Source: an uncultured Paracoccaceae bacterium (GTDB lineage: Bacteria > Pseudomonadota > Alphaproteobacteria > Rhodobacterales > Rhodobacteraceae). Taken from it: a stretch of DNA of 64,000 bases. The notes beneath the pieces were generated by a model, which searched no databases, had not been told where the DNA came from, and saw only the letters and a program-made list of their open reading frames with translations. A program made the position numbers and the translations under genes. Each line of letters starts with the position of its first letter. Position 1 is the first letter of the stretch. Shown here in pieces: positions 9,559 through 19,377 of this stretch. The DNA is taken from NCBI GenBank assembly GCA_905182105.1, contig CAJJAR010000001.1, positions 62,001 to 126,000 of the forward strand, read 5' to 3'.

Positions 9559-10302
9559 ATGTCACAAACAGTACGACTCCCACCGCGTTTGAAGATCATG
9601 ATGAGCCATCAATCGGTCCGTCCTATGGTCTTTGCCTTCATCGCTGGCCTTATATTGGTGATACACCACGGACCATGGTGGTCGCTCTTTGTAGCTTTGC
9701 TGGGTGTCCCACTACAAATGCTCAATGAATACTCTTTGCATAGGCACATCTTTCATTTGCCACCCCCCACGGAACAATGGAAGTTCGACATCCTTTATCA
9801 AGCACATTACGGGCATCATGATTTTCCAACGAACATCCCTCTTTTCTTTGCTCCATCTTGGGTTTCATTATCTATATTGGTGATTAACTACGGCGCTGTT
9901 TGGCTCCTGACGCGCATGGTTCTGCCAGAATATTCAATCGTTATTCCAGCCGCACTCGTCCTAGTTGGAGGTGTAGGGACTTTCCTCACCTACGAATGGT
10001 TTCATATGACTGCTCATCTTCCGGTTAAAAAGACTTGGGTGGAGCGTCATGTAACCGGATTGCACGCACAACATCACTTTCGTGATTTCAAACGTTGGTT
10101 TCATGTCTCACCTGGCGGCAATGTTATTGATCGCTTCATGGGCACCGCAATTGACCGAAGTGAATTAGTGTCAAAGCAACGTATCGAATTCATTAAAACG
10201 CTCGGTCTTAAACCAGACGATCCTCGGTTGGTCGCAGCACGCCACAAGTTCGCCGACAAATATCAACTAAGTAAATCTGAATTAGACGCTGCACAGAAAT
10301 AG
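9559..10302 (+). CDS. Fatty-acid hydroxylase / sterol desaturase superfamily membrane protein
   Basis: 247 residues from the ATG at 9559. Starts at 9505 (TTG) or 9598 (ATG) are also possible and no clear Shine-Dalgarno decides. It has several hydrophobic segments and the di-iron histidine clusters of the superfamily: HRHIFH (61-66), HYGHHDF (83-89), HMTAH (149-153) and HAQHH (169-173). Such integral membrane oxygenases hydroxylate or desaturate lipids; the substrate here is unknown. The gene points head-on against the spc operon, between rpmD and rplO, and ends in its own hairpin. This position is not standard and suggests an insertion in a Rhodobacteraceae ancestor or in this strain. Confidence 0.85.
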   Translation: MSQTVRLPPRLKIMMSHQSVRPMVFAFIAGLILVIHHGPWWSLFVALLGVPLQMLNEYSLHRHIFHLPPPTEQWKFDILYQAHYGHHDFPTNIPLFFAPSWVSLSILVINYGAVWLLTRMVLPEYSIVIPAALVLVGGVGTFLTYEWFHMTAHLPVKKTWVERHVTGLHAQHHFRDFKRWFHVSPGGNVIDRFMGTAIDRSELVSKQRIEFIKTLGLKPDDPRLVAARHKFADKYQLSKSELDAAQK

Positions 10303-10339
10303 AAAACGCCCCGCAGTTTCCTGCGAAGCGTTTCTATTT
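10303..10339. terminator. Bidirectional terminator-like hairpin after the hydroxylase gene
   Basis: Stem AAACGC plus CGCAG (10304-10316) with CTGCG plus GCGTTT (10321-10333), interrupted by a CC/AA internal loop, with a TTTC tip. T-rich sequence follows on the plus strand, and the minus-strand exit is TTTTC. It can end the plus-strand gene and also ribosomal transcripts coming from rpmD. Confidence 0.65.
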
Positions 10340-10378
10340 AAGGCGGAATGAACCCCGTCCTATGCTAACCCGTTAGGC

Positions 10379-10567
10379 TCAGCCTTTTTCTTCGATGATC
10401 TCAACCATGTGTGAGATCGAACGCACCATGCCGCGTACGGAAGGTGTGTCTTCCAATTCACGTGTCTTGTGCATTTTGTTCAAGCCAAGACCAACCAAAG
10501 TTGCGCGCTGCTTTGCAGGACGACGGATTGGTGAGCCAGTTTGTTTTACAACGATTGTTTTAGCCAT
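10379..10567 (-). CDS. rpmD: 50S ribosomal protein L30
   Basis: 62 residues, [16 protein letters not shown] and then [22 protein letters not shown], a clear L30. It is a small large-subunit protein, 11 bases after rpsE. It is normally followed by rplO, but here by the opposing hydroxylase gene. Confidence 0.97.
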   Translation of the reverse strand: MAKTIVVKQTGSPIRRPAKQRATLVGLGLNKMHKTRELEDTPSVRGMVRSISHMVEIIEEKG

Positions 10568-10578
10568 GATGCTGGTCC

Positions 10579-11160
10579 TTATGCTTCTGCTGTTTCAGCA
10601 GTTGCTTCTGCGGCCGGCGCGTCATCACGCTTTGGCAGAATGTCAGCTACTTTTTTGCCACGACGTTGAGCAACCGCGCGAGGCGAAGACTCTTTGCGTA
10701 GGCCGTCCATAGTGGCGCGGATCATGTTGTACGGGTTTTGCGAACCGATGGATTTAGAGACAACGTCTTTAACACCCAGCATTTCAAAAACAGCACGCAT
10801 CGGACCACCAGCAATAATACCAGTACCTTCAGGTGCAGAACGCATAACAACTTTGCCTGCGCCGTGACGACCTTCCATGTCGTGGTGCAATGTGCGGCCT
10901 TCGCGCAATTGAACACGGATCATTTGGCGTTTTGCTTGCTCTGTGGCTTTGCGAATGGCTTCAGGAACCTCTTTCGCTTTACCTTTACCAAAGCCGACGC
11001 GACCTTTTTGGTCACCAACAACTACAAGTGCGGCGAAGCCAAAGCGCTTGCCACCTTTAACAGTTTTTGAAACGCGGTTAATCGCGACTAGGCGATCTGT
11101 AAATTCCGGTGTTTCGTCACGATCGCGGCGTGGGCCACGACGGTTTTCACGTTCTGCCAT
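10579..11160 (-). CDS. rpsE: 30S ribosomal protein S5
   Basis: 193 residues. The N-terminal double-stranded-RNA-binding domain has [19 protein letters not shown] and the C-terminal domain has [22 protein letters not shown]5 helps translational fidelity and mRNA entry. The tail is extended and Ala/Glu rich. It follows rplR with a 110-base gap that holds no gene. Confidence 0.98.
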   Translation of the reverse strand: MAERENRRGPRRDRDETPEFTDRLVAINRVSKTVKGGKRFGFAALVVVGDQKGRVGFGKGKAKEVPEAIRKATEQAKRQMIRVQLREGRTLHHDMEGRHGAGKVVMRSAPEGTGIIAGGPMRAVFEMLGVKDVVSKSIGSQNPYNMIRATMDGLRKESSPRAVAQRRGKKVADILPKRDDAPAAEATAETAEA

Positions 11161-11270
11161 GAGAACATCCTTTAATGAGTGAGCAAGCGCTCGTTAATTT
11201 CGATCCAAGTGAACGACTGTCCCCGGATCATCGAGGCGGCCCCTAACGAAAGGAGCCGCCTTCAAGTCGT

Positions 11271-11630
11271 TTAGATCTTCAAGCCACCTTCACGAGCGGC
11301 GTCAGCAACTGCTTTAACCTTACCGTGAAAGAGGAAACCACCACGGTCAAAGTAAGCAGTTTCAACGCCTGCTTTAAGTGCCCGCTCAGCAATCGCTGTA
11401 CCGACTTTAGCAGCCGCTTCAACGTTGTTTTTGCCAACAACACCCAATGCTTTCTCGTGTGTGGAAGCTGACGCAAGCGTCACGCCATTCACATCGTCGA
11501 TCAGCTGGGCGCTGATGTTTTTGTTTGAGCGGTGAACGGAGAGACGCAAGCGTCCCGCGTTTACCCGGCGTAGTTTGTTCCGAACGCGCATGCGGCGCTT
11601 CAGAAACAGAGTTCTTTTGCTGTTTGCCAT
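11271..11630 (-). CDS. rplR: 50S ribosomal protein L18
   Basis: 119 residues with [18 protein letters not shown] and the C-terminal [20 protein letters not shown], typical of L18, which binds 5S rRNA. It lies 11 bases after rplF. Confidence 0.98.
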   Translation of the reverse strand: MANSKRTLFLKRRMRVRNKLRRVNAGRLRLSVHRSNKNISAQLIDDVNGVTLASASTHEKALGVVGKNNVEAAAKVGTAIAERALKAGVETAYFDRGGFLFHGKVKAVADAAREGGLKI

Positions 11631-11641
11631 CTGTGCGTTCC

Positions 11642-12175
11642 TTACTTCTTCTTGCCTTCTTTGCGGAAGACGAATTCACCTTTGTAGCGAATACCTTTGC
11701 CTTTGTAAGGCTCCGGTTTACGCCAAGCGCGAATTTCAGCAGCAACTTGACCAACAGCTTGTTCGTCAATGCCTTCAACCACAATTTGGGTTTGCTTTGG
11801 AGATGTGACAATCACGCCTTCAGGTGCAACATAATCAACATCGTGAGATAGGCCCAAGTTAAGCTTAAGCGTATTGCCAGTCATGGCAGCACGATAACCA
11901 ACACCTTGGATCTCTAGTTCTTTTTTGAAGCCGTTAGTAACGCCAATAACCAAGTTTGCAATCCGTGTGCGGCTCATGCCCCACTGTTGGCGTGCGCGCT
12001 TGGATTTGCCACGTGGAGTGACAGATACAGCATCGTTTTCGACCGTCAGTGTCACATCATCCGTTGCTGAGAACGAGCGTGTGCCCTTTGGGCCTTTGAC
12101 TTCGATGGTTTGGCCGGACACAGAGGCTGTTACGCCTGCTGGAAGACCGACTGGTTTTTTACCGATACGAGACAT
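11642..12175 (-). CDS. rplF: 50S ribosomal protein L6
   Basis: 177 residues from the ATG at 12175, which has AAGGAG at the right distance and starts [15 protein letters not shown] as in other L6 proteins. The longer frame to 12229 runs into rpsH and is not supported. The C-terminal motif [15 protein letters not shown] is present. It binds near the factor-binding site of the large subunit. Confidence 0.98.
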   Translation of the reverse strand: MSRIGKKPVGLPAGVTASVSGQTIEVKGPKGTRSFSATDDVTLTVENDAVSVTPRGKSKRARQQWGMSRTRIANLVIGVTNGFKKELEIQGVGYRAAMTGNTLKLNLGLSHDVDYVAPEGVIVTSPKQTQIVVEGIDEQAVGQVAAEIRAWRKPEPYKGKGIRYKGEFVFRKEGKKK

Positions 12176-12185
12176 ATTGTTCTCC

Positions 12186-12578
12186 TTAGAATACGGTGCA
12201 GAGCACTTCGCCACCAACATTGGCTGCACGTGCTTTTGCGTCCGACATCACACCTTGTGGGGTGGAGACAATCGACACGCCTAGGCCCTGACGGACCACT
12301 GGAATGTCATTAACGCCCATGTAAACGCGACGACCAGGTTTTGAAACCCGCTTCAATTCACGAATAACAGGTTCGCCCTCGTAGTATTTCAGGCTGATTT
12401 CGATAGCTGGGTGGCCATCTTTGCCTGTCGTTGCTTCATAGCCGCGAATGTAGCCTTCATCAGCCAACACGTCCAATACCCAAGCACGCAGCTTTGAAGC
12501 TGGTGTCTCGACTACGGATTTGCCGCGCAATGAAGAGTTACGAATGCGTGTGAGCATATCTGCGATAGGATCGTTCAT
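12186..12578 (-). CDS. rpsH: 30S ribosomal protein S8
   Basis: 130 residues, [16 protein letters not shown] at the start and the S8 signature near [20 protein letters not shown]8 binds the central domain of 16S rRNA and in other bacteria represses translation of this operon; whether it does so here is not visible. Confidence 0.98.
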   Translation of the reverse strand: MNDPIADMLTRIRNSSLRGKSVVETPASKLRAWVLDVLADEGYIRGYEATTGKDGHPAIEISLKYYEGEPVIRELKRVSKPGRRVYMGVNDIPVVRQGLGVSIVSTPQGVMSDAKARAANVGGEVLCTVF

Positions 12579-12593
12579 ATCTAATGCCCTTCC

Positions 12594-12899
12594 TTACCAG
12601 CTCGACTTGACCATGCCAGGGATTTGACCGGCAGAGCCGAGGTCCCGTAGCGCGATCCGCGAAATTTTGAGCTTACGGTAGTAAGCGTGTGGACGACCAG
12701 TTAGCTGGCAACGGTTGTGCAAGCGTACTTTGGACGAGTTACGCGGCAATTTAGCCAACTTAAGAGTAGCGCGGAAGCGCTCTTCCATAGGTAGGTCTTG
12801 ATTGCTTACGATTGCTTTCAAGGCTGCACGACGTTCTGCGTACTGCTTTACAAGCTTCTCACGCTTAACTTCGCGTGCGATCATGGATTTTTTAGCCAT
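12594..12899 (-). CDS. rpsN: 30S ribosomal protein S14 (zinc-free long form)
   Basis: 101 residues starting [20 protein letters not shown], with [20 protein letters not shown]. Only one cysteine is left from the CxxC zinc ribbon, so it is the zinc-independent form. It sits in the head of the small subunit. Confidence 0.98.
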   Translation of the reverse strand: MAKKSMIAREVKREKLVKQYAERRAALKAIVSNQDLPMEERFRATLKLAKLPRNSSKVRLHNRCQLTGRPHAYYRKLKISRIALRDLGSAGQIPGMVKSSW

Positions 12900-12915
12900 A
12901 TCTATTCCCTCCCGC

Positions 12916-13470
12916 TTACGAGTTGAAAGGCATGTTGAAAGCTTTCAACAATGCTTTTGCTTCGTCATCGGTTTTCGCCGTAGTGGCGATCACAATATCC
13001 ATACCCCAGTTTTCATCGATTTTATCAAAATCGATTTCTGGAAATACGAGGTGCTCTTTTAGGCCCATGGCATAGTTGCCACGACCGTCAAAGGATTTGC
13101 CGGATACGCCGCGAAAATCACGGATACGTGGCATAGCAATTGTGGTCAAACGATCTAGAAATTCGTACATGCGATTACCGCGCAAGGTAACTTTCGCACC
13201 CATTGGCATTTCTTCACGTACACGGAAACCCGCGATGGATTTTTTGGCAATCGTGGTCACAGCTTTTTGGCCAGCAATCAATGTCAGGTCACCCTGGGCT
13301 GATTTGGCTTTTTTGCTGTCACGTACAGCGGCTGCACCGCAACCAATGTTCAACACGATTTTGTCCAAACGAGGGATCATCATGTCGTTTTTATAGCCAA
13401 ATTCTTCTTTCATGGCGGCACGAACGGTGCCAACGTAAGAAGCTTTTAGGCGAGGTGTATAATCAGTCAC
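12916..13470 (-). CDS. rplE: 50S ribosomal protein L5
   Basis: 184 residues with [31 protein letters not shown] and [17 protein letters not shown]. It binds 5S rRNA and contacts P-site tRNA. The start overlaps the rplX stop by one base, so translation is coupled. Confidence 0.98.
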   Translation of the reverse strand: MTDYTPRLKASYVGTVRAAMKEEFGYKNDMMIPRLDKIVLNIGCGAAAVRDSKKAKSAQGDLTLIAGQKAVTTIAKKSIAGFRVREEMPMGAKVTLRGNRMYEFLDRLTTIAMPRIRDFRGVSGKSFDGRGNYAMGLKEHLVFPEIDFDKIDENWGMDIVIATTAKTDDEAKALLKAFNMPFNS

Positions 13471-13775
13471 TAGATCACATCCCCTGTTGTCTTGGCGAAA
13501 CGCACTTTGTTTTCACCGTCCATCTTAAAGCCAACACGTGTTGCTTTACCGTTTACATCAAGCAACGAAAGGTTGCTGAGTGCGATTGGCATAGCTTTAG
13601 GAATGCGGCCACCTTGGGATTCTTGAGTTTGGCGCGTTGCGCGGATCGAAATGTTCAGACCCTCTACAACAGCTTTACCCGCTTTTGGATCAATGGAAGA
13701 GATTGTACCCTCTTTGCCTTTGTCCTTACCGGTAAGAAGAGCAACCTTGTCACCCTTTTTCAACTTAGCAGCCAT
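13470..13775 (-). CDS. rplX: 50S ribosomal protein L24
   Basis: 101 residues from the ATG at 13775. Its Shine-Dalgarno GGAGGT lies inside the last codons of rplN (stop TGA, then TATG). The KOW motif [16 protein letters not shown] is at residues 8-23. L24 starts large-subunit assembly. A frame starting seven codons upstream would overlap rplN and is not supported. Confidence 0.97.
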   Translation of the reverse strand: MAAKLKKGDKVALLTGKDKGKEGTISSIDPKAGKAVVEGLNISIRATRQTQESQGGRIPKAMPIALSNLSLLDVNGKATRVGFKMDGENKVRFAKTTGDVI

Positions 13776-13776
13776 A

Positions 13777-14145
13777 TCAAAGCACCTCCGGAGCAAGGGA
13801 AATGATTTTCATGAAGTTTTTCGCGCGCAATTCGCGAACAACTGGGCCGAAGATACGCGTACCTACTGGCTCATTATTGTTGTTCAAAATAACAGCGGCG
13901 TTACCGTCGAAACGAATGGCTGTGCCATCATCGCGACGAACTTCTTTTGCCGTGCGAACGACGACGGCCTTACGAACGTCACCCTTCTTAACACGGCCAC
14001 GTGGAATGGCTTCCTTAACCGAGACAACAATAATGTCGCCTACGGATGCGTATTTACGCTTGGAACCACCCAGAACCTTGATGCACTGAACACGGCGTGC
14101 GCCGCTGTTGTCAGCCACCTCAAGATTTGTCTGCATCTGGATCAT
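13777..14145 (-). CDS. rplN: 50S ribosomal protein L14
   Basis: 122 residues, [20 protein letters not shown] at the start and [23 protein letters not shown] at the end, exactly as L14. It forms the subunit interface with L19. Confidence 0.98.
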   Translation of the reverse strand: MIQMQTNLEVADNSGARRVQCIKVLGGSKRKYASVGDIIVVSVKEAIPRGRVKKGDVRKAVVVRTAKEVRRDDGTAIRFDGNAAVILNNNNEPVGTRIFGPVVRELRAKNFMKIISLAPEVL

Positions 14146-14221
14146 ATGGTTTCTCCCGACCTGTAGGGGGCGATGCGTGCCTGATCCCTAGGGTTTCGAT
14201 TATACTGTTAGTAGTCGCAGC

Positions 14222-14452
14222 TTATGCTGTGATTACTTCCCAGCGCTTTGTCTTCGAACGTGGCGCGCACTCGATGATGCGTACGGAATCGCCAACTTTG
14301 AAGGATTCGTTCTCATCGTGGGCCCGATACTTTTTGGACCGACGAATTGTTTTCTTCAGAACCGGATGTGTAAAGCGACGCTCTACAGCAACCGTTACTG
14401 TTTGGGTGTTAGCATCAGAAGTCACTGTGCCGGTCAAAATACGTTTAGGCAT
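14222..14452 (-). CDS. rpsQ: 30S ribosomal protein S17
   Basis: 76 residues, with [19 protein letters not shown] and [15 protein letters not shown] as in S17. Binds 16S rRNA near the 5' domain. It lies 11 bases after rpmC. Confidence 0.97.
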   Translation of the reverse strand: MPKRILTGTVTSDANTQTVTVAVERRFTHPVLKKTIRRSKKYRAHDENESFKVGDSVRIIECAPRSKTKRWEVITA

Positions 14453-14463
14453 TGGTGTGCTCC

Positions 14464-14667
14464 TTATTCAGACGCCGCAGCAGCGGCTTTTTGGTTCAAG
14501 ATTGTTTTAACGCGTGCAGCGTTGCGACGTGCAACACGGATTTGCGCCGGGTTCTCAAGAGAGCCAGTTGCAGCTTGGAAGCGCAAGTTGAAGCTTTCTT
14601 TCTTCATCTCAGCTAGCTTTTCGCGAAGCTGATCTGGTGTCAGATCGTGTAGTTCTTGGGCGTTCAT
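14464..14667 (-). CDS. rpmC: 50S ribosomal protein L29
   Basis: 67 residues, [18 protein letters not shown] and [19 protein letters not shown], typical of L29 at the polypeptide exit. Normally it follows rplP directly; here about 750 bases separate them, with a terminator, a broken gene and a candidate promoter. Confidence 0.97.
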   Translation of the reverse strand: MNAQELHDLTPDQLREKLAEMKKESFNLRFQAATGSLENPAQIRVARRNAARVKTILNQKAAAAASE

Positions 14668-14784
14668 CGCCTTTTCCTTTCAACATCACCAGCTGGCCCC
14701 ATTAGGGTGACCATGATTCTGGTGGAGTCCACAGCAGATGGCTGCGTATAGGAGGGTTTGGGGAGTGTGGCAAGTGCCTTTTAT

Positions 14785-14813
14785 TTTATAGGGAAAGCAA
14801 AGGATTTACCCAA
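14785..14813 (-). promoter_or_regulatory. Candidate sigma70 promoter for the rpmC-rpmD block
   Basis: Read on the minus strand: TTGGGT (14813-14808), a 17-base spacer, TATAAA (14790-14785). It lies 118-146 bases upstream of the rpmC start, downstream of the rplP terminator. The rest of 14668-14913 shows no gene. Confidence 0.5.
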
Positions 14814-14913
14814 TTTTTATTATCAGTATCAAGTCGGTGCGGGGGACCGCTAGATGTGGTGGACGAGAACGCCAAGTTGGCAGCATCTCCCCCAAACGAG
14901 ACACATAACCCAA

Positions 14914-15314
14914 TTAGGAGGACTCCACTTTAATATCAGTCACAATGCGTGTCCCAACATAAAGGATCAAATTTGTGGCGAGGGCAAAAAATATGAACGT
15001 CACCCAGAACCAAATATCGTGATTTTCATGGCGAAAGACGAAAAACGAAACCAACAACACCAACAGATTATAGCCCAACAGAATGAGAAGGACTTTTGCA
15101 GGGCGAAGCAAAAGACTACCAAGCGCCTATATCCCCAAGGTCGAAGAGAAAACCAAAGGTAGGGGCCCCAAATTCCAGTCGACACCCCAGGCCGGAACAT
15201 CTTACCGGAGCAATACACAATTGTCGCGGCTGACCTGACAGCGAAATACATGTTACCGATCAACAGTATCGAGAGGACGACGAACCTGAGAAAGCGGCTG
15301 CGAAATAGTTTCAT
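14914..15314 (-). pseudogene. Small membrane protein gene, probably frameshifted, between rplP and rpmC
   Basis: From the ATG at 15314 one frame reads MKLFRSRFLRFVVLSILLIGN and on to a GIWGPYLWFSLRPWGYRR segment. From about 15111 a second frame gives RPAKVLLILLGYNLLVLL and WFWVTFIFFALATNLILYVG, ending at 14914. Together they look like one three-helix membrane protein split by a frameshift near 15110-15140. I do not recognise the family. No Shine-Dalgarno is visible before 15314. It could also be two unrelated chance frames. Confidence 0.4.
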
Positions 15315-15350
15315 AGATAAAGCATGACCCAGCGTTGGATACGACACAAA

Positions 15351-15384
15351 TAAAAAGCCCCCGCCGATCACTCGGCAGGGGCTT
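15351..15384 (-). terminator. Rho-independent terminator after rplP
   Basis: The arms AAGCCCCCGCCGA (15355-15367) and TCGGCAGGGGCTT (15372-15384) pair over 13 positions with one mismatch and a four-base loop. The minus-strand exit is TTTTTA. It should end the rplB-rplP transcript before rpmC, where the S10 and spc operons would normally run together. Confidence 0.88.
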
Positions 15385-15420
15385 CTTTATTTCTAAACCA
15401 TTGCGCCTAGGCACGAGGTT

Positions 15421-15834
15421 TTACCAGTCTTCACGAACCACGACGCGCGTTTTGATCGGCAACTTCATAGCTGCTAGGCGCAATGCCTCACGTGCGATGA
15501 CTTCGTCAACGCCGTCGATTTCAAACATCACACGACCAGGCTTAACTTTGGCGGCCCAACGGTCGACAGAGCCTTTACCTTTACCCATACGAACTTCGAT
15601 AGGTTTGGCTGTGATTGGCACATCTGGAAAAATACGAATCCAGACACGGCCCTGACGTTTCATGTGACGTGTCATCGCGCGGCGAGCCGCTTCGATTTGA
15701 CGTGCAGTGATACGCTCAGGTTCTGTTGCCTTAAGACCGTAAGTCCCAAAGTTTAGATCGGAACCGCCTTTAGCAAGGCCCTTAATGGAGCCCTTAAACT
15801 GCTTGCGGAATTTGGTACGTTTTGGCTGAAGCAT
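15421..15834 (-). CDS. rplP: 50S ribosomal protein L16
   Basis: 137 residues, [19 protein letters not shown] at the start, then [20 protein letters not shown] and the [19 protein letters not shown] loop near the peptidyl transferase centre. Last gene before the terminator. Confidence 0.98.
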   Translation of the reverse strand: MLQPKRTKFRKQFKGSIKGLAKGGSDLNFGTYGLKATEPERITARQIEAARRAMTRHMKRQGRVWIRIFPDVPITAKPIEVRMGKGKGSVDRWAAKVKPGRVMFEIDGVDEVIAREALRLAAMKLPIKTRVVVREDW

Positions 15835-15849
15835 CTGTACGCCCCCCTA

Positions 15850-16557
15850 TCAACGACGACCGCCGGCACCGCGAGGTGCTGGGCCGTCTTGGAGTTCTTG
15901 TGCTTTACGGTCACGCGCTGCTGGATCGTGTTCCATGATCTCACCTTTGAAGATCCAGGTTTTGATCCCGATGATGCCATAAGCAGTCATCGCTTCAACG
16001 TGTGCGTAATCGATGTCGGCACGCAAAGTGTGCAACGGAACGCGACCTTCACGGTACCATTCAGTACGCGCGATTTCTGCGCCGCCCAAACGACCAGCAA
16101 GGTTAATACGGATACCTAGAGCACCCATACGCATTGCATTCTGAACCGAACGCTTCATCGCACGACGGAAAGAAACACGGCGTTCCAATTGCTGTGCAAT
16201 GGATTCACCAACAAGAGCTGCATCCATTTCTGGCTTGCGTACTTCAACGATGTTGAGGTGCAATTCAGAAGCAGTAAAGTTTGCCAGCTTTTTGCGCAGA
16301 CCTTCAATGTCCGCACCTTTTTTGCCGATGATCACACCAGGACGTGCTGTGTGGATCGTAACGCGGCATTTCTTGTGTGGGCGTTCAATGATCACACGGG
16401 CAATACCCGCTTGTTTGCACTCAACTTTGATGAATTCGCGCATTTTAAGGTCTTCAAGAAGCAAGTTCCCAAAATCCTTAGTGTCTGCATACCAGCGGCT
16501 ATCCCAAGTACGGTTAACCTGAAGGCGCATGCCGATTGGATTTACTTTATTACCCAT
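15850..16557 (-). CDS. rpsC: 30S ribosomal protein S3
   Basis: 235 residues, [18 protein letters not shown], the KH domain with [18 protein letters not shown], and a C-terminal S3 domain. It lines the mRNA entry channel. One-base overlap with rplV. Confidence 0.98.
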   Translation of the reverse strand: MGNKVNPIGMRLQVNRTWDSRWYADTKDFGNLLLEDLKMREFIKVECKQAGIARVIIERPHKKCRVTIHTARPGVIIGKKGADIEGLRKKLANFTASELHLNIVEVRKPEMDAALVGESIAQQLERRVSFRRAMKRSVQNAMRMGALGIRINLAGRLGGAEIARTEWYREGRVPLHTLRADIDYAHVEAMTAYGIIGIKTWIFKGEIMEHDPAARDRKAQELQDGPAPRGAGGRR

Positions 16558-16949
16558 TAGCTTTGCTCCCCTGATGTTGCTTCAACTTGACGAACCAAGA
16601 TTGTAACCTCTGCGAAAGGCTTGAGGATCTTGCCGAAACGACCGCGAGCACGTGGACGACCACGTTTCATTGTCATGTTCTTGCCAACCCAAGCTTCTGC
16701 AACGATCAACTCGTCTACATCAAGGTTGTGGTTGTTTTCTGCGTTAGCAATTGCTGATTGCAGGCATTTTTTCACATCACCAGAGATACGCTTTTTGGAG
16801 AACGTTAGGTCTGTTAGGGCCTTGTCCACTTTTTTGCCACGGATGAGTTGTGCAACCAGGTTCAGCTTTTGAGGGCTGGTGCGCAACATGCGAGTTTTTG
16901 CCATTGCTTCGTTATCAGCAACGCGGCGAGGGTTCTTATCCTTGCTCAT
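16557..16949 (-). CDS. rplV: 50S ribosomal protein L22
   Basis: 130 residues with [20 protein letters not shown] and [19 protein letters not shown], the L22 tip that lines the exit tunnel. Its start overlaps the rpsS stop by four bases. Confidence 0.98.
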   Translation of the reverse strand: MSKDKNPRRVADNEAMAKTRMLRTSPQKLNLVAQLIRGKKVDKALTDLTFSKKRISGDVKKCLQSAIANAENNHNLDVDELIVAEAWVGKNMTMKRGRPRARGRFGKILKPFAEVTILVRQVEATSGEQS

Positions 16950-17224
16950 TTGCGTTTCGCCTTCTTGTCAGCCGCGTGACCGTAATAGGTACGCGTTGGT
17001 GAGTACTCACCAAATTTCTGGCCAATCATATCCTCAGTGACGTTCACTGGGATGTGCTTGTGGCCATTATAAACGCCAAAAGTCAGACCAACAAATTGTG
17101 GCAGGATTGTAGAACGACGTGACCAGATCTTGATCACTTCGTGGCGACCGCTTTCAGCAGTCGCTTCGGCCTTTTTCAACACATATGCGTCGACAAAAGG
17201 ACCTTTCCAAACGGAACGAGACAT
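16946..17224 (-). CDS. rpsS: 30S ribosomal protein S19
   Basis: 92 residues, [20 protein letters not shown] and the [11 protein letters not shown]-like motif (here [20 protein letters not shown]). S19 contacts S13 in the head. It lies three bases after rplB. Confidence 0.98.
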   Translation of the reverse strand: MSRSVWKGPFVDAYVLKKAEATAESGRHEVIKIWSRRSTILPQFVGLTFGVYNGHKHIPVNVTEDMIGQKFGEYSPTRTYYGHAADKKAKRK

Positions 17225-17227
17225 AGA

Positions 17228-18070
17228 TTAACGTCCCTTCTTTTTGGCGTGACGCGAGCGAATGATAAGCTTTTGCGACGCTTTGTTTTTGTTGCGAGTA
17301 CGTGCACCTTTGGTTGGTTTGCCCCATGGGGAAACCGGGTGACGACCACCTGAGGTCCGACCTTCACCACCACCGTGAGGGTGATCGACCGGGTTCATTA
17401 CGACACCACGTACAGAAGGACGAATGCCCTTGTGACGCATACGGCCCGCTTTACCGAAGTTTTGGTTTGAGTTGTCTGGGTTAGACACGGCACCAACGGT
17501 GGCCATGCATTCCTGACGAACAAGACGCAATTCGCCGGAGCTCAGACGGATCTGAGCGTAACCGCCATCACGGCCTACGAATTGTGCGTATGTACCAGCA
17601 GCACGAGCGATTTGACCACCCTTGCCAGGTTTCATTTCGATGTTGTGGATGATCGTGCCGATTGGCATGCCAGAGAAGGGCATTGCATTGCCTGGCTTGA
17701 TGTCCGCTTTGGCCGCAGAGATGATTTTATCACCAATCGCAAGACGCTGTGGCGCCAATACGTATGCCTGTTCACCGTCGTCGTATTTTACGAGCGCGAT
17801 AAAGGCTGTGCGGTTAGGGTCATACTCGATGCGTTCGACAGTAGCCGATACATCCATTTTATTACGTCTAAAATCGACGATACGGTAAAGGCGCTTTGCA
17901 CCCCCACCTTTGCGACGCATCGTGATTCGTCCGGTGTTGTTCCGTCCGCCTTTTTTGGTCAAACCCTCAGTAAGAGTTTTGACCGGGCGGCCTTTCCAAA
18001 GCTCCGAACGGTCGATCAGTACCAACCCGCGTTGGCCTGGCGTAGTCGGTTTATACGACTTAAGTGCCAT
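17228..18070 (-). CDS. rplB: 50S ribosomal protein L2
   Basis: 280 residues, [17 protein letters not shown], the [19 protein letters not shown] segment and the C-terminal [15 protein letters not shown] loop near the peptidyl transferase centre. It begins a separate block, because rplW upstream ends in a terminator and an acyltransferase gene lies between. Confidence 0.99.
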   Translation of the reverse strand: MALKSYKPTTPGQRGLVLIDRSELWKGRPVKTLTEGLTKKGGRNNTGRITMRRKGGGAKRLYRIVDFRRNKMDVSATVERIEYDPNRTAFIALVKYDDGEQAYVLAPQRLAIGDKIISAAKADIKPGNAMPFSGMPIGTIIHNIEMKPGKGGQIARAAGTYAQFVGRDGGYAQIRLSSGELRLVRQECMATVGAVSNPDNSNQNFGKAGRMRHKGIRPSVRGVVMNPVDHPHGGGEGRTSGGRHPVSPWGKPTKGARTRNKNKASQKLIIRSRHAKKKGR

Positions 18071-18299
18071 GTTGATGTCTTCCGTTTTGCTTATCGGGTG
18101 CAGAGTGCACCGTCATGGTTATAGGGCCCCGAAGGTCCCAGAATTGATGCTCTTTACGAACAACGACGAAGCCCCAGACGAATCTGGGGCTGTGCCGATG
18201 GCTTCACCTATAAAAGACAGGGGGTCGGGTCAAGTGGTTTGGGTGAGGAATGTGTCAAGGCACGCAAAGAGGTTGCTGCCTAGCCGATCACCAAACCCC
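18071..18299 (-). other. Gap before rplB with hairpin and weak promoter candidate
   Basis: No gene is seen. AGCCCCAGA (18170-18178) and TCTGGGGCT (18183-18191) form a perfect 9-bp hairpin with a CGAA tip. The minus-strand exit is only partly T rich, so it is a weak terminator or a leader hairpin. On the minus strand TTGACC (18233-18228) and TATAGG (18212-18207) are 15 bases apart, a poor promoter candidate for rplB. Confidence 0.35.
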
Positions 18300-19175
18300 C
18301 TAAGTCCGATCCCATCGTCTCAGCAGCCAGTACCATTGGTCTGGGTTCGCCATGATCCGCGCGGACAGGCTGTCGTTGAATGCGCGTGTCATTGTCACTG
18401 GATCAGTGTGTGGGATGGGTGCTTCGAACTCTACGTGGAACGCGTTTCCGTCTCCGATGCGGATCCCATATGCAGGGACCAAGGGTACATCGTATTTAAG
18501 CGCAAGCTGGGCCGCCGAAAGTGATGTGAGTGCGTCGTGGCCTAGGAAAGGCAGTCCTGTCCCTTCCGCTTGCTTCTCATCCATCAAGATCGAAACGATG
18601 CCGCCGCTACGGATATGGCGCACAAGGGCTTTGGTCCCTGCCCGTCCTGTCGCCAAAATGGGTTGCCCACCGGCTTTGATCCCCGCAAGCAGGCGTCGTT
18701 CATAATGACGGTTCTTGTGCGGACGATAGACAGCGCCGCTTTCTAAGCCGTTCATCTTAACCACAGCGCGAATAGCTTCCCATTGGCCAAAATGCCCCGA
18801 GACGATGATCGCACCTTTGCCTGCAGCACTGGCTTCTTTAACCGCCCCCAAACCTGGACCATTGGTTTCAAACTTGTGGTGCTGAGTGTGAAATTCGGTG
18901 AGGTGGTAAATTTCAAACAACGTACGTCCCATTTGGCGACCCATAGATTGGCCCAACTTGGTTCGCGCGCTACGCTTCATGTCTGGGAACACGCGCTTTG
19001 CTTCGCGGTCAAATCGGCGGGTGGCTGGCGGAAACCAACGCACGATCAATCCCAATGTCGTCCCCAACCCGCGAGAGCGCAAATCAAATGCACGCCAGCG
19101 CAAAACAGTCAGCGCGGACCACAACGGAAAATAGCGGGCGTGGTGTAGCACTGATTTGAGAGGTTTAAAGAACAT
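18300..19175 (-). CDS. LpxL/HtrB-type lysophospholipid (lipid A) acyltransferase
   Basis: 291 residues, the length of the lipid A late-acyltransferase family. The catalytic HX4E motif is SGHFGQWEA with His128 and Glu133. An N-terminal hydrophobic anchor is weak. Further family features are SILMDEKQ at about 190-200 and the C-terminal PDQWYWLLRRW. The family moves a fatty acyl chain onto lipid A or a related lipid at the inner face of the inner membrane. It lies between rplW and rplB inside the S10 cluster, behind the rplW terminator, so it must have its own promoter or rely on read-through. Acceptor and acyl chain cannot be read from sequence. Confidence 0.88.
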   Translation of the reverse strand: MFFKPLKSVLHHARYFPLWSALTVLRWRAFDLRSRGLGTTLGLIVRWFPPATRRFDREAKRVFPDMKRSARTKLGQSMGRQMGRTLFEIYHLTEFHTQHHKFETNGPGLGAVKEASAAGKGAIIVSGHFGQWEAIRAVVKMNGLESGAVYRPHKNRHYERRLLAGIKAGGQPILATGRAGTKALVRHIRSGGIVSILMDEKQAEGTGLPFLGHDALTSLSAAQLALKYDVPLVPAYGIRIGDGNAFHVEFEAPIPHTDPVTMTRAFNDSLSARIMANPDQWYWLLRRWDRT

Positions 19176-19325
19176 ACCACCGTATGATCGTCTTCTGCGG
19201 TGATACCAATCGAAAACGTATAAATTTGTGGAAGTGCATGGTTTTCAGTGTATAATTGGTATTTTTTGGGAGCTTATCTCGACCACTGATTGTATTCGGT
19301 GAAGAGTTCGGCACCTCAAAAACAG
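19176..19325. other. AT-rich gap between rplW terminator and acyltransferase gene
   Basis: About 150 bases with no gene. This AT-rich stretch is where the promoter of the acyltransferase should lie, but I see no clean -35/-10 pair. Confidence 0.4.
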
Positions 19326-19357
19326 AAAAACCCCGCCTGCTAGCACAGGCGGGGTTT
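19326..19357 (-). terminator. Rho-independent terminator after rplW
   Basis: AAACCCCGCCTG (19328-19339) and CAGGCGGGGTTT (19346-19357) pair perfectly over 12 bp with a six-base loop; the minus-strand exit continues with T. It separates rpsJ-rplC-rplD-rplW from rplB. Confidence 0.9.
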
Positions 19358-19377
19358 CCCCAAATTGTTTAACTAGC

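Noticed and set aside
18170-18191. Clear terminator after the acyltransferase gene
   Set aside because: The stem is perfect but the exit is not T rich on either strand, so I list it only as a hairpin in the gap.
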